Counted from the first letter of the stretch, positions 54,927 through 64,000 are shown. The stretch: DNA of 64,000 nucleotides from Caproicibacterium lactatifermentans (GCF_013315815.1 NZ_CP046051.1:1364001-1428000), one strand, 5' to 3'. Notes: generated from the letters alone by a model not told the origin. Numbers and translations are program-made.

Positions 54927-55505
54927 ATGGACAGAAAGTTTTTAGCTGACCTCGGTCTTGAGAAAGATGTTATTGACAAAATTCTTGACCAGAACGGCGC
55001 GGAAACAACCGCGCTGCGCACCCAGCTTAAAACCAAGGACACCGAAATCAGTACCCTACGCACTGACCTTACAGCCACCAACGGCAAGGTTGCAGACCTT
55101 GAAAAGGTGGACACTGCCGGTTTGCAGAAGCAGCTGGACGAGGAAAAGGCCGGCTGCAAAGCTGACCGGCAGAATTGGAATCTGAAAGCTGCGCTTGCAA
55201 AAGCGGGCTGTAAAGACTCTGATTATGTCATGTACAAGCTTGGTGATACAGTTGAGTATGCAGATGACGGCAATCTGAAAAATGTTGAAAAGTTGATTAC
55301 GGACTGCAAGACGAACTACGCCGCAATGTTTGAAGCAGAGCCGCAGCCCGCAGGCGGCACCGGCAGTGCGGGAAACTTTCCCCGCTCTCGCGAACCTGCT
55401 AAACCGGAAGTAACAAAAGAACAGTTTGACAAAATGGGCTATATGGAGCGCCTGAAGCTCCATATAGAGCAGCCCAATGTTTATGCTGAGCTGTCCAAAG
55501 AATGA
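54927..55505 (+). CDS. Phage capsid scaffolding protein (GP20-like)
   Basis: 192 residues. N-terminal coiled coil (LRTQLKTKDTEISTLRTDL, about 28-80), then WNLKAALAKAGCKDSDYVMYKL, the core of the phage minor structural GP20/scaffold family, and a Pro/Gly-rich stretch before the basic C-terminal helix that contacts capsid. ATG follows AAAGGAG. Located just upstream of the capsid gene, as usual for SPP1/Sfi11-type phages. Appears intact. Confidence 0.82.
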   Translation: MDRKFLADLGLEKDVIDKILDQNGAETTALRTQLKTKDTEISTLRTDLTATNGKVADLEKVDTAGLQKQLDEEKAGCKADRQNWNLKAALAKAGCKDSDYVMYKLGDTVEYADDGNLKNVEKLITDCKTNYAAMFEAEPQPAGGTGSAGNFPRSREPAKPEVTKEQFDKMGYMERLKLHIEQPNVYAELSKE

Positions 55506-55519
55506 AAGGACTGTTTTAA

Positions 55520-56388
55520 ATGGCAACAAACCAAATAACTAAACTTACCGATTTAATTGACCCGCAAGTCATGTCCGACATGATCTCGGCAAAGATTGAA
55601 AACAAGATCGTCGTAACCCCATTTGCAAAGATTGACCGTTCCCTTGTTGGTGTGCCCGGCGACACCATCACCGTGCCGCAGTATGCCTACATCGGCGATG
55701 CCGAGGATGTGGCCGAGGGAGCAAGTGCTACGACCTGCAAGCTGACAGCCTCCACCACTCAGGTGAAAATCAAAAAGGCTATGAAGGCCGTTTCTATCAC
55801 GGATGAGTCGGTTCTCTCCGGTCTCGGCAATCCTGTCGGTGAAGCAACGTCGCAGCTTTCCAAAGCGATGGCTTCCCACATCGATGCGGACGCAATTTCC
55901 GCTCTGCTGACCGCGACGGTTCTGCTGCACAGATTTCCTACAACGGCATCATCGACTCAATCGATGAATTCAATGAGGAAGTCAACAGCGAAAAGGTCCT
56001 GTTCATCAATCCGAAGCAGCTCACCCAGCTACGCAAAGACAGCAATTTTCTCAGCGCGGATAAGTACGGTGCGGCGAACCTTGTCATGGTCACTGGGGAG
56101 GTCGGCATGATTGCAAAGACTCATATTGTACCTACTCGGCGTGTAACGCTTGACAGCACCGGCGCTTTTTATACCTGCCCACTCGTCAAGCTGACCAATG
56201 ACACCGAGACCGAAGACGACACTGCAGCGCTCACCATCTACCTCAAACGCGACACCAATGTTGAAACTGAGCGTCACACATTGTCACGGACCACAGACAT
56301 CTCCGCCGATAAGTTCTATACGGCGGCGCTCTCCGACCAAAACCGTGTTATCCTCGCAAAGTTCAAGAAAGAAATAAGGTGGCATATT
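55520..56388 (+). pseudogene. Major capsid protein, frameshifted
   Basis: From ATG 55520 the frame reads a siphovirus HK97-type capsid N-terminus (ITKLTDLIDPQVMSDMISAK, VPQYAYIGDAEDVAEGA) to about ISALLTAT near 55917. There the frame changes: the following AQISYNGIIDSIDEFNEEVN...VLFINPKQLTQLRKDSNFLSADKY lies one phase off and continues through TGEVGMIAKTH to about KFKKEIRW. A deletion of 3n+1 bases would explain it. The end of the capsid has lost its own stop and runs in frame into the next gene. Confidence 0.8.
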
Positions 56389-56652
56389 ATGGCTGACATG
56401 ACCCCGCTTGGACAGCTTAGAATGCTGTGTCAGGAAGACCGTGTCCCCTACTTTACGGATGAACAGCTACAGTTTCAGCTTGACATTGCACAGGGTGACA
56501 TAAGATTTGCGGCATATCACTGTCTTATTGCAAAGGCTGAAAACACTACTGTGCAGCTGTCCGGCATGACCATCCCCGATACTTCACGCTATTGGCTGCG
56601 GCTGGCGGCTATGGTGCGCCCTACCGCTTCCTGTATTATCAAAGGCGGGTGA
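56389..56652 (+). CDS. Phage head-tail connector-like protein
   Basis: 87 residues from ATG 56389 (MADMTPLGQLRMLCQEDRVP), which follows AAGGTGG. The DEQLQFQLDIAQGDIRFAAY helix is as in phage gp6-like head-tail connector proteins. Same frame as the end of the capsid gene, with no stop in between. Start and function are inferred from the position between capsid and head closure genes. Confidence 0.6.
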   Translation: MADMTPLGQLRMLCQEDRVPYFTDEQLQFQLDIAQGDIRFAAYHCLIAKAENTTVQLSGMTIPDTSRYWLRLAAMVRPTASCIIKGG

Positions 56653-56659
56653 CGATACC

Positions 56660-57004
56660 ATGCTGACACAAAACGCTTATACGCTGACACAGGCCATAAA
56701 GCATTGGGGCAAAGACTTCACCGTCACACGTTTCGGCACAAACGAATACGGGGAGCCCATCGGAAATATTCCGGTGGGCTCTTTTCGCGGGCTGTTCCAC
56801 ACATCCAGCAGATACCTTAACATTACGCTTCAAGAATCTGCTGCTGTCAGTACCGCGAAAGAGTTGCGGCTGCTTACTCTGTCGACCGACAAAGTACAGC
56901 AGGGTGACACCGTCACGCTGGACAACAGGAAGTACAGCGTAACCGGTACAGATGATGTCGGTGGTCTTCACCTGTGTACCGACATATCGCTGCAGGAGGT
57001 TTAA
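56660..57004 (+). CDS. Phage head closure / head-tail adaptor protein
   Basis: 114 residues; compact beta-rich sequence with KELRLLTLSTDKVQQGDTVTL near the end and DDVGGLHLCTDISLQEV. The position after the connector gene and length are those of SPP1 gp16-like head closure proteins. Starts with ATG 56660, 8 bp after the preceding stop. Appears intact. Confidence 0.55.
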   Translation: MLTQNAYTLTQAIKHWGKDFTVTRFGTNEYGEPIGNIPVGSFRGLFHTSSRYLNITLQESAAVSTAKELRLLTLSTDKVQQGDTVTLDNRKYSVTGTDDVGGLHLCTDISLQEV

Positions 57005-57005
57005 A

Positions 57006-57371
57006 ATGCCACTTGATTTATCAGAGATTTATACAAGCCTGAACGCGTTGCCGGGCAGAGTTGAAAAAGCGGTAGCAGCTTATGGCCAAACCACCGCCAA
57101 AGCAATCGAGGCCAACGCTAAAAAGGACCGCCCTTGGACAGACCGAACAGCCCAGGCGAGGCAGCGCCTTCATGGTGATTGCACCCACATTGATACTGGA
57201 ATTCGCATCAGCCTTTCGCATGGTGTTGCCTATGGTGTATACCTCGAATTTGCGCACGAAAAAAGGTATGCCATAATTTACCCGGTGCTGCGTGAAGGAT
57301 CGATCTTCACTCCGACTTTGATACAATCGCAGTATGTAGACCTCTGCACTAGAATGGGCGTAAAAGCCTGA
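57006..57371 (+). CDS. Phage HK97 gp10-family protein, possibly truncated
   Basis: 121 residues from ATG 57006 behind GCAGGAGG. The core (KAVAAYGQTTAKAIEANAK, DTGIRISLSHGVAYGVYLEF) is that of the HK97 gp10/tail-completion family. From VLREGSIF onward the C-terminus (TPTLIQSQYVDLCTRMGVKA) does not follow the family as I know it, so the gene may be cut here by another deletion. It is the last recognisable phage gene. Confidence 0.6.
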   Translation: MPLDLSEIYTSLNALPGRVEKAVAAYGQTTAKAIEANAKKDRPWTDRTAQARQRLHGDCTHIDTGIRISLSHGVAYGVYLEFAHEKRYAIIYPVLREGSIFTPTLIQSQYVDLCTRMGVKA

Positions 57372-57550
57372 AATAAAAGGATTCCAGCGTTCATGGCATC
57401 TCGCGCCGCTGCCTGATTGCAGCAAAAAGGAAGGAAAGGTGTTCTTCCCGCTGTCGCTGTACTTGGCATTTTGCACCCCTCCTTCCTGTGGAATCTGCTA
57501 TTCGTTAAAATGTATGTATTACGTTAAAAAGTGTTAATTCGTTAAATCGT
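57372..57550. other. Junction between prophage remnant and defence operon
   Basis: 179 bp without a gene. CGTTAAA recurs at 57503, 57522 and 57540 (18-19 bp apart) near the end of the defence operon. No tRNA-like attR copy is seen. Confidence 0.4.
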
Positions 57551-59905
57551 TTATTCCGCATCATTGGAATACCCGAAATGTTCTCTTACCTTCTGGTGTG
57601 TTGTCTTATCATTAAGCATATACGCCACGAGAGGGACTGTGGTCATGCCCTTTTCCCAGTATCCCTCAGATGGATCAGTTACATACTTCTTCCAATCAAC
57701 GCCAATAAACACCTCTTTGTTTGAATCAAGTTTTTGTTTTGCTTCTTCAGATACCCAAGGAGCATCCGCTATAGGTGTAGGCTTGCCGTCGACTTGCACC
57801 ACAAAGTTCTTCATTGGCACGGCGGTCGATGTGCATTCGCCAATTCCGACAAAACCTGAGCCCGCAATATGGCAGTACACAGTATCTCCAACTTGAACGT
57901 TATAGATTGACTTTCCGCTGCCGCCTAGATTTGCGGAAAGGAATCCATACTTTAAAGCGTCTGGCCAGCTTCGGTCCGCATAACCGACCGTGAAATCACG
58001 GCCCTTCTCATTCTTGAAAAAGTCCTTTTCTTCATCATCCGACCAGCCACCAGCAAGCTGCTTAATTGCATCCGGATTCCAAATGTCACTGGCCATCTTC
58101 AGGTAGATTTCTGCCCGATCTGCAATGCTTTGTTTTTCAAAATCAGAAATGGCATGAAAACCATACTCATTTGCAACAAGGAGAAACTGCGGATTATTCG
58201 TATAAGCCGTATCATTCAGTGCCTGCGCGAGAATATTATCACCAGCGTATTTCTGTACCTTCTCCGTATACTTCATCGCCTGGTAGCTTCTGTTCTTATC
58301 CCTCGTAAGAAGGATCAGATTGCCGATTTGATTCCTAGTAGCTTCAAAATCGTCATAGTCTTTGAAGCTGTCTTTGTAATCCTCGTATTTGTCCGGAAGA
58401 ATATGCTCAATATCGTAGGTGTTTCCCTGGCGCTTACGGTCAACATATTCCTCGAAATGTGACGGGTTGCCCATCAATACATTTACATACGATGTAAAAC
58501 GGGCAAGGATATGCAGCATGTACCGGCCAGAGAACTGGTTCAAACTGAATCGAGTTATTCCTTCAATCGAAACATCCATACGACGCAATGTCCGCACATA
58601 AACCATACCGATTGTCTTACAGTCGGCATTGCGAATATCCTGCATCACATGGAACAAGAGGTATTTATTCGTGTTCCAGTTGACCTTCTTAAAATTCAGA
58701 ATTCGTATGGTGGCAAAGTCATCTACAAATTTTGCCGTCATCTGAATTTTCTTTTCTACAATATCCTCCGGATCATCATTCCTAATAGCAGCAATAGCAA
58801 ACATTGTCTGGTATGTAAGGTCACGATTTGCGTTGTAAAAGACCTCTTCATATCCTGGCGTAAGTTTCGTTCCATACTTCTTCATACGAAGATACAGGTC
58901 TGTAACTCTCGTCATCTCAGTGAGTACAAATTCTTTGTAGTCCTTCGGCTTGATAAGGTCCATCTTGGCATGAGCATTGTTTCGTACCCATGTGTGAAAT
59001 TTATCACCGAGAAGTTCATAGTCCTCATCCTTCGCGCCACGTTTCGTGTCACGCATAGAATTGGCATACTTGGCACGCAGCCATATGGAGATAAACTCTA
59101 CATCCTGGGTATTAACCACGCCACTTGTGTCATAGGAAGAAGCATTCTTGATTTTATTAATATTCTCCTGCCACTTATGATTTGCTTCTAACCGATCCTG
59201 CTCGGCGACCTGCTGAATAATGTATGCCTTCATCATTTCAGCACTGTTCAGGCTAAGTCCTCTGTCGTTCATGGTCAGGAAAATAGTGTGTGCTTCGTCT
59301 TCAGAGGGTGTATCTATTTCCAGCAGCAAAACCTTCTCTACCACCCAGTTAATGAAGAACGGTAACGCCTCACCCTTAAGTTTATCAGGAAAGTAATCCT
59401 CTATATCTGAATAGCGGACAAGCATATTCTCTGAGCTCTCGTTCGTTGGAACATAGGTGGAATCCTCGTTCAGCAGTGCCCGCATACAGTCTGTTCTGTC
59501 AGCGACGTCAATATTGAAGCTCTTCTTGCTGAACTGCTTCGAATAAATCATGTCATCGAGCGGAACCTGGTCATCTTCGTTCTTCACATTTTTCTTCTGA
59601 AGATGATTCAAGTAAATCAGCAGAAGCGTTAACGAAGTAAGCCGCTGCTGCCCGTCTATAATTTTCTTCACCGAATCACCGGTACAGATGATGCACCCCA
59701 TATAGTAGTAGCCATACCCAGCTACCTCTTCCGGCGTATCATGTTTCTCCGGATCATAAAATTCCTCGAATGTGCTCTGAAAATCATCGAGCATCTGTTC
59801 AATTTGCTTCTGCCCCCAGCGATATTCACGCTGGAAATAATCCACCGTAAAACGTTGTTTTTCTAGCACCTTCCTAAGGGTATCGGTTTTATTGATTTTC
59901 TGCAT
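57551..59905 (-). CDS. GmrSD-like DUF262-DUF1524 nuclease with C-terminal EVE/PUA-like domain
   Basis: 784 residues. DUF262 N-domain (about 1-220) with YFQREYRW and the NTP-related IIDGQQRLTS (DGQQR 84-88). DUF1524 His-Me finger region (about 480-560) with YDIEHILPDK (catalytic His 501) and RNQIGNLILL. An unusual C-terminal domain (about 638-780): TVGYADRSWPDALKYGFLSA, YNVQVGDTVYCHIAGSGFVGIGE, as in PUA-like EVE domains that bind modified bases. GmrSD proteins cut modified DNA. Its start overlaps the hsdR stop (TAATG), so it is coupled to the type I system. The role as modification sensor is inferred from the domains. Confidence 0.85.
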   Translation of the reverse strand: MQKINKTDTLRKVLEKQRFTVDYFQREYRWGQKQIEQMLDDFQSTFEEFYDPEKHDTPEEVAGYGYYYMGCIICTGDSVKKIIDGQQRLTSLTLLLIYLNHLQKKNVKNEDDQVPLDDMIYSKQFSKKSFNIDVADRTDCMRALLNEDSTYVPTNESSENMLVRYSDIEDYFPDKLKGEALPFFINWVVEKVLLLEIDTPSEDEAHTIFLTMNDRGLSLNSAEMMKAYIIQQVAEQDRLEANHKWQENINKIKNASSYDTSGVVNTQDVEFISIWLRAKYANSMRDTKRGAKDEDYELLGDKFHTWVRNNAHAKMDLIKPKDYKEFVLTEMTRVTDLYLRMKKYGTKLTPGYEEVFYNANRDLTYQTMFAIAAIRNDDPEDIVEKKIQMTAKFVDDFATIRILNFKKVNWNTNKYLLFHVMQDIRNADCKTIGMVYVRTLRRMDVSIEGITRFSLNQFSGRYMLHILARFTSYVNVLMGNPSHFEEYVDRKRQGNTYDIEHILPDKYEDYKDSFKDYDDFEATRNQIGNLILLTRDKNRSYQAMKYTEKVQKYAGDNILAQALNDTAYTNNPQFLLVANEYGFHAISDFEKQSIADRAEIYLKMASDIWNPDAIKQLAGGWSDDEEKDFFKNEKGRDFTVGYADRSWPDALKYGFLSANLGGSGKSIYNVQVGDTVYCHIAGSGFVGIGECTSTAVPMKNFVVQVDGKPTPIADAPWVSEEAKQKLDSNKEVFIGVDWKKYVTDPSEGYWEKGMTTVPLVAYMLNDKTTHQKVREHFGYSNDAE

Positions 59906-62900
59906 TACCGTTTTTCCTTATCCTTTGTTTCACCGAATGTTTTATGTTGTTCCGCTACCATCTGTGCTGTAGTTGAACTATGAATAGGATATTTGTAATT
60001 AGACGGATTTCCTTTCATAGTTCTTAACATAGAAGTTTCTTTGGGCTCCTCATATGGTTTGCCTTCCTTGTTGTATGTTAGGTTGAAGACCATATTTGTG
60101 AGCCACTTTTTGAATGAAAGATTATCCTGAAACTGTTTAAACAGCTCCATGTTATCGGCCATAATCGAGAAGATAACCTTCTGTAATGCACGTTCACTCT
60201 CTGTGCGGGCCTCTTGCTCGTCAGAGTTTTTCATTGCATTCTGGTACTTCTCATCGTGTGAAACCATGACTGGAATTTCCAGAATCTGTCTCTGCACATT
60301 GTCTGCATCATTCCAGTTGATATTTCCGAAAAGGTCGTTGAAGTCAGAGATAATCTGGGACAATGGATCCATCTCGGGCTCGACGATATGGCCTACCTTC
60401 CCAGCCGGAACCGGTGCGATCTCTGCATCCTCATCCTCCAGCTTTATAGCCACTGCCTCCTGTGCCTCATTCCGATAACTGTCCAGATCGATCGTAGGCA
60501 AAATGCCTTCTGACAAATCATCCTCACGAGGTGACGGAAGTTTCGGTATTAGCAGATTCAGGAAGATCGACAGCTTTTCCCAGTCCACATTCCCATAGGG
60601 AAGAATGGAACCAAGGAAACCGTATGTACGGACAAATGACTTTGCTGCGCTCTTGAACTTGATCTGATCGTCCGTTTGGAGTTCGTTATAGGTGGCCACG
60701 CACGGATCAAGCAGCGGATCAAGTCTATCTCTCTCTGCACCATTCAGGAACAAGTCAATCACATGCTCAACATCATCCTTGTCATAAACCTGATATCCTT
60801 CCATTATTGATATCAAGTCATATAGCTTGTTTGGATCAGTCTCTCCGGACAGAATCGTTGTCCTGTAGAACTTAGAAAATGCTTCCTCGATCGTCGAAGT
60901 CTTGTTAGCAAAATCCAACACGTAGACCTCATCCTTGCCCGGGCAGGCCCTGTTTAATCTGGACAATGTCTGTACCGCTGCAATATCGTAGAGCGGTTTG
61001 TCCACATACATGGTCTGCAAAAGCGGCTCATCGAATCCGGTTTGGAACATGTCCGCAACGACAAGCAGCCTGTAAGGGTCCTTCTTGAACTCCTTTGGTA
61101 TCTTAGCATCCGGGAATCCATTCATATCGGCGGAGGTAAGAGCTGGCTCCTGTCCGTTGTACTTGCACTCGCCGGAGAAAGCGATAATTGCCTTATACGG
61201 GCTGTGTCGTTCGGCTAGGCACTTGTTGATCGCATAGTAGGTCTCGATGCAGCGAGGGATGCTCGCAGTCACGACCATTGCGCGGGACTTCCCATTCAGC
61301 TTCTTCTTGGCAATGATCTGCTCGTGGAAGTGATCCACCATCATAGCAGCCTTCTTGGCAATGACATCCGGATTCCCCTCGACAAAGGAACGCAGCTTCT
61401 TCTGAGCGCGCTTTTTGTCGAACATTGGATCGTCCTCGACCTTCTTGGCAATCTTGTACCAGCTGTCGATCGTCGTATAGTTCTTCAGTACGTCAAGAAT
61501 GAAGCCTTCCTGAATGGCCTGCTTCATCGTGTAAACATGGAAAGGCCTGTGCTTGATTTCGCCATCCTCTTCATATGGCGTTCCGAAAACCTCCTCGGTC
61601 TTGTTCTTTGGAGTCGCGGTGAACGCAAAATAGCTCGCGGTCTTTACGAGCTTCCGACCTTCGACGATGGCATTTATCTTGTCCTCGTTGTCCATTTCAT
61701 TATCAGAAGCCATGCCGGAAAGCGCCAGATTCATATTCGCGGAATTGCGCCCGCTCTGGCCGGAGTGCGCCTCATCGATAATGATAGCGAATTTATTATG
61801 AATGTGCTCCTGACCGATTTCCTGCGAGATGTACGGAAACTTCTCAACCGTCGTAATAATAATCCGCTTACCGTCCTGAATTGCCTTTTTGAGGTCGCCA
61901 GAATGCTGCGCCCACACGACCGTGTTCTTTACCTGCATGAACTGCTTGATCGTGTCGCGGATCTGTTTGTCCAGAATCCGCCGGTCGGTAACCACAATTA
62001 CAGAGTCGATCATCGGGTGGCCGTCCTGCTCAAGCCCGATCAGCTGATGAGCAAGCCAAGCGATAGAGTTTGATTTTCCGGAGCCTGCGCTGTGCTGGAT
62101 GAGGTACCGTTTGCCGACACCATTCTGCTTCACGTCCGCGAGGAGCTTCTCCACGCAGTCAAGTTGATGATAGCGCGGCCAAATCTGCTTCACCGTTTTC
62201 TTCTTCGTATCCGGATCTTCATCTACAACAACCTGTGCGTAGTTCTCGATAATGCGGGAGAGCTTCCACTTTGTCAGAATGTCCTTCCACAGATAGTCTG
62301 TCATGATGCCGTCCGGGTTCGGCGGATTGCCTGTACCATCGTTATAGCCCTTGTTGAATGGAAGGAACCAGCTGTCCTTCCCGGCGAGCTTCGTGCAGAA
62401 CATTATGCTCTGATCGTCCACCGCGAAATGCACCATGCACCGCTTGAACGAGAACAACGTGTCGCGCGGACTACGGTCTTCCTTATACTGCTCGACAGCG
62501 TCCGCCGTAGTCTGCCCGGTGAAGTGGTTCTTGAGCTCGATTGTGATGACCGGCAGACCGTTGATAAACAGGCACAAGTCAAGTGCAAGTTTTGTCGCGT
62601 CGGATGAGTACCGGAGCTGCCGTGTCACGCTGAAGATGTTCTTCTCGAACATCTCCTTTGACTTCTCGTTGTTCTCAGTCGGCGTGAAGTAGAACATGAT
62701 GAGGTCAGCCGGATACGCTTTCACACCGTTTCGCAACACATCAATAATGCCGCGCTTGGCAATCTCTCCGGAAAGGCGGTTTAGGAACTGCCGCTTCTTC
62801 TGATCGCTGTTATTTACACCAAGCTTTGCCATTTCCCTCGGCTGCGTATCATTCAGGAACCGGAAGAGGCGGGTTTCGTCTACGGCGTATTCCTTACTGT

Positions 62901-62997
62901 AGTCGTCATTCGTTCCCTGCTCGTAGCCATTCTGCTCCACGAGCCAGTTCACGATGATCGTCTCAAATCCCCTCTCGGTTTTATCCGTAAAAGCCAT
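59905..62997 (-). CDS. hsdR: Type I restriction endonuclease subunit R
   Basis: 1030 residues. N-terminal nuclease domain with ELK (154-156) in LPVITIELKNHFTGQTTADAV, helicase motor with Walker A QHSAGSGKS (303-309), DEAH (about 408-411), FTATPKNK, MVVTASIPR, DMFQTGFDEPLLQTMYVDKPL and QTLSRLNR, then a C-terminal helical domain. ATG 62997 follows GAGGAGG by seven bases; the open frame adds TTG-I upstream. It starts 3 bases after the hsdS stop and ends on the DUF262 start. Confidence 0.93.
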   Translation of the reverse strand: MAFTDKTERGFETIIVNWLVEQNGYEQGTNDDYSKEYAVDETRLFRFLNDTQPREMAKLGVNNSDQKKRQFLNRLSGEIAKRGIIDVLRNGVKAYPADLIMFYFTPTENNEKSKEMFEKNIFSVTRQLRYSSDATKLALDLCLFINGLPVITIELKNHFTGQTTADAVEQYKEDRSPRDTLFSFKRCMVHFAVDDQSIMFCTKLAGKDSWFLPFNKGYNDGTGNPPNPDGIMTDYLWKDILTKWKLSRIIENYAQVVVDEDPDTKKKTVKQIWPRYHQLDCVEKLLADVKQNGVGKRYLIQHSAGSGKSNSIAWLAHQLIGLEQDGHPMIDSVIVVTDRRILDKQIRDTIKQFMQVKNTVVWAQHSGDLKKAIQDGKRIIITTVEKFPYISQEIGQEHIHNKFAIIIDEAHSGQSGRNSANMNLALSGMASDNEMDNEDKINAIVEGRKLVKTASYFAFTATPKNKTEEVFGTPYEEDGEIKHRPFHVYTMKQAIQEGFILDVLKNYTTIDSWYKIAKKVEDDPMFDKKRAQKKLRSFVEGNPDVIAKKAAMMVDHFHEQIIAKKKLNGKSRAMVVTASIPRCIETYYAINKCLAERHSPYKAIIAFSGECKYNGQEPALTSADMNGFPDAKIPKEFKKDPYRLLVVADMFQTGFDEPLLQTMYVDKPLYDIAAVQTLSRLNRACPGKDEVYVLDFANKTSTIEEAFSKFYRTTILSGETDPNKLYDLISIMEGYQVYDKDDVEHVIDLFLNGAERDRLDPLLDPCVATYNELQTDDQIKFKSAAKSFVRTYGFLGSILPYGNVDWEKLSIFLNLLIPKLPSPREDDLSEGILPTIDLDSYRNEAQEAVAIKLEDEDAEIAPVPAGKVGHIVEPEMDPLSQIISDFNDLFGNINWNDADNVQRQILEIPVMVSHDEKYQNAMKNSDEQEARTESERALQKVIFSIMADNMELFKQFQDNLSFKKWLTNMVFNLTYNKEGKPYEEPKETSMLRTMKGNPSNYKYPIHSSTTAQMVAEQHKTFGETKDKEKR

Positions 62998-62999
62998 GA

Positions 63000-64000
63000 T
63001 CAAGCCTCCTCTCCGTCGGTCTCTGTTCCTTCGTTATTCTCCGAATCATCGTCAACGATGTCATCCACGTGTTCATACTCGGGAATAGTGACATTGCGGA
63101 CATCGATTTTTCCGGTGACAGCATCCGAGATGATTGTTGACTTTAGCTCCTGAAGCGCTTTTATTTTGCTTTCTGCTAATTGAATAGCTTTATCAAGCAT
63201 GTCGCATTTATCGTCCAAATAACAAGCAATTTTCTCTTGCTCAGTAACATCAGGATAAGCAAGTTTTAACTGTTCCAATACTCTCATGCCGATGTTTTGC
63301 TGAGTACCATATGACCAACCATCCTGCACCTGTTGTTGATATGGCAAAGCCTGCAAAGCGTAAAAGAGAAAACGCGGTAACATCACTTCTTGATTGCAAC
63401 GGAAAACGGCAAGTGGAGACCATATAGTAAATATTCTGTCTGTATCTACAATTGATACTCGTCCAGTAGTCGCGCCAGATTTGATCATGTATATATCATC
63501 AATCTTAGGCACATATTTCTTACAACATTCTTCATAAAAGTCCTGAGAAATAAATCCTCGAATATGATTAAAATCAATTTTTCCATTACCACACGAAACA
63601 GCTTCTGCAGAAACAAAGGGGATACCCTCCTCATATAACTGTGGAGTTGTATGTGGGCCGTCCGTCAGCGGTTGTGAAAGGACACGGAGTGTTTTCGTAA
63701 TTCGCCATCCTTTTGGAATCATCCGATAGTAGCTATTATCTGTCCCACAAAGTTCTTCTCGTTTTAGTCCTGTAGTTACAGTTTTAGTAATAACCGTGTT
63801 CTTCAGTTGATTGAATTCCTGTATTTCTTTCCGACGGATTCCGATCAGTTTGTTGATCTCGGAGACCTTCCAGTCGAGGAACCGCACAATCTGATCCTGC
63901 TCGGCGCGGGGAGGAACAGGAAGGAGAATGGTCCTCATCTCGCTGTAGCGAGTGGTCCAAAGATCAGCAACAATTCCTCTGCCATTCCTATAGTATTCTT
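63000..64000 (-). CDS. hsdS: Type I restriction specificity subunit S (5' end outside window)
   Basis: The frame is open to the window edge; an internal ATG (63938) is not the start. Visible are the end of TRD1, the central conserved helix (LPVPPRAEQDQIVRFLDWK, KLIGIRRKEIQEFNQLKNTVITKTVT), TRD2 (about DGPHTTPQLYEEGIPFVSAEAV onward) and the C-terminal conserved helix (EQEKIACYLDDKCDMLDKAI...ALQELKSTIISDAVTGKIDV). Recognition sequence cannot be predicted. hsdM is expected upstream. The acidic tail (DIVDDDSENNEGTETDGEEA) is unusual. Its stop lies 3 bases before hsdR. Confidence 0.93.
   Translation of the reverse strand, partial: EYYRNGRGIVADLWTTRYSEMRTILLPVPPRAEQDQIVRFLDWKVSEINKLIGIRRKEIQEFNQLKNTVITKTVTTGLKREELCGTDNSYYRMIPKGWRITKTLRVLSQPLTDGPHTTPQLYEEGIPFVSAEAVSCGNGKIDFNHIRGFISQDFYEECCKKYVPKIDDIYMIKSGATTGRVSIVDTDRIFTIWSPLAVFRCNQEVMLPRFLFYALQALPYQQQVQDGWSYGTQQNIGMRVLEQLKLAYPDVTEQEKIACYLDDKCDMLDKAIQLAESKIKALQELKSTIISDAVTGKIDVRNVTIPEYEHVDDIVDDDSENNEGTETDGEEA

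Noticed and set aside
57500..57550. CRISPR-like repeat from three CGTTAAA copies
   Set aside because: Seven-base repeats with 11-12-base spacers in AT-rich sequence; no array, no cas genes.
57935..57955. GGSGKS in the C-terminal domain of the DUF262 protein as a Walker A motif
   Set aside because: It sits in a PUA/EVE-like beta domain, without the preceding strand pattern, and no Walker B follows; likely coincidental.

Overview
The window looks like a chromosome segment of a spore-forming, fermentative Clostridia (Firmicutes) bacterium of moderate GC. I infer the Oscillospirales/Ruminococcaceae neighbourhood from a GerA-type spore germination operon, acetate kinase, formate-THF ligase, class III fructose-bisphosphatase, the UPF0210/ACT pair and strong AGGAGG ribosome binding sites. 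No species can be named from this sequence alone. No rRNA, complete tRNA or CRISPR array was seen.

Layout. 1-778: 3' end of a BREX-type PglX methyltransferase, followed closely by a short-form cobalamin methionine synthase (807-3299). 3373-7477 (minus): upp, rpiB, then the fhs-tsaE-tsaB run. 7692-12860 (plus): a RodA/FtsW protein and a gerA-C-B operon. 12949-16464 (minus): ispE, an aminotransferase, an Lrp regulator and a PHP phosphatase. 16783-18452 (plus): ACT protein and UPF0210. 18641-20778 (minus): an unknown protein and TmcAL. 20914-24095: ackA, an AlaX-type editing protein and a small zinc-ribbon membrane protein. 24132-31105 (minus): a complete pstSCAB-phoU-phoB-phoR phosphate operon, preceded by what looks like a four-hexamer Pho box with 11-bp period. 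31372-38278: fbp, pyrBI, aminopeptidase P and citrate synthase. 38522-39412: an unknown zinc-ribbon protein. 39734-47726: a starch/maltodextrin locus with GH13 enzyme, MalE, MalG, MalF, a LacI regulator, a surface starch-binding protein with an SPKTG sorting signal and a class B sortase.

47944-57371 is a graveyard of at least two unrelated prophages, joined by deletion scars and broken by a frameshifted integrase, an amber codon in a portal gene and a frameshifted capsid gene. A tRNA-Met(CAT) 3' fragment beside the integrase marks an attachment site. Two pieces stay intact inside the wreck: a portal C-terminus carrying a putative BECR-fold nuclease toxin, followed by a CPCC gene and its own terminator; and a MuF head protein with a C-terminal JAB/JAMM-like domain, followed by an overlapping 52-residue gene. 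Both resemble phage-borne polymorphic toxin cassettes.

57551-64000 (minus) is a defence operon: partial hsdS, hsdR and, translationally coupled to hsdR by TAATG, a DUF262-DUF1524 (GmrSD-like) nuclease with a C-terminal PUA/EVE-like domain. This suggests a type I restriction system joined to a modification-sensing type IV-like nuclease. It is the best candidate for a little-described system here, with the two phage toxin cassettes next.
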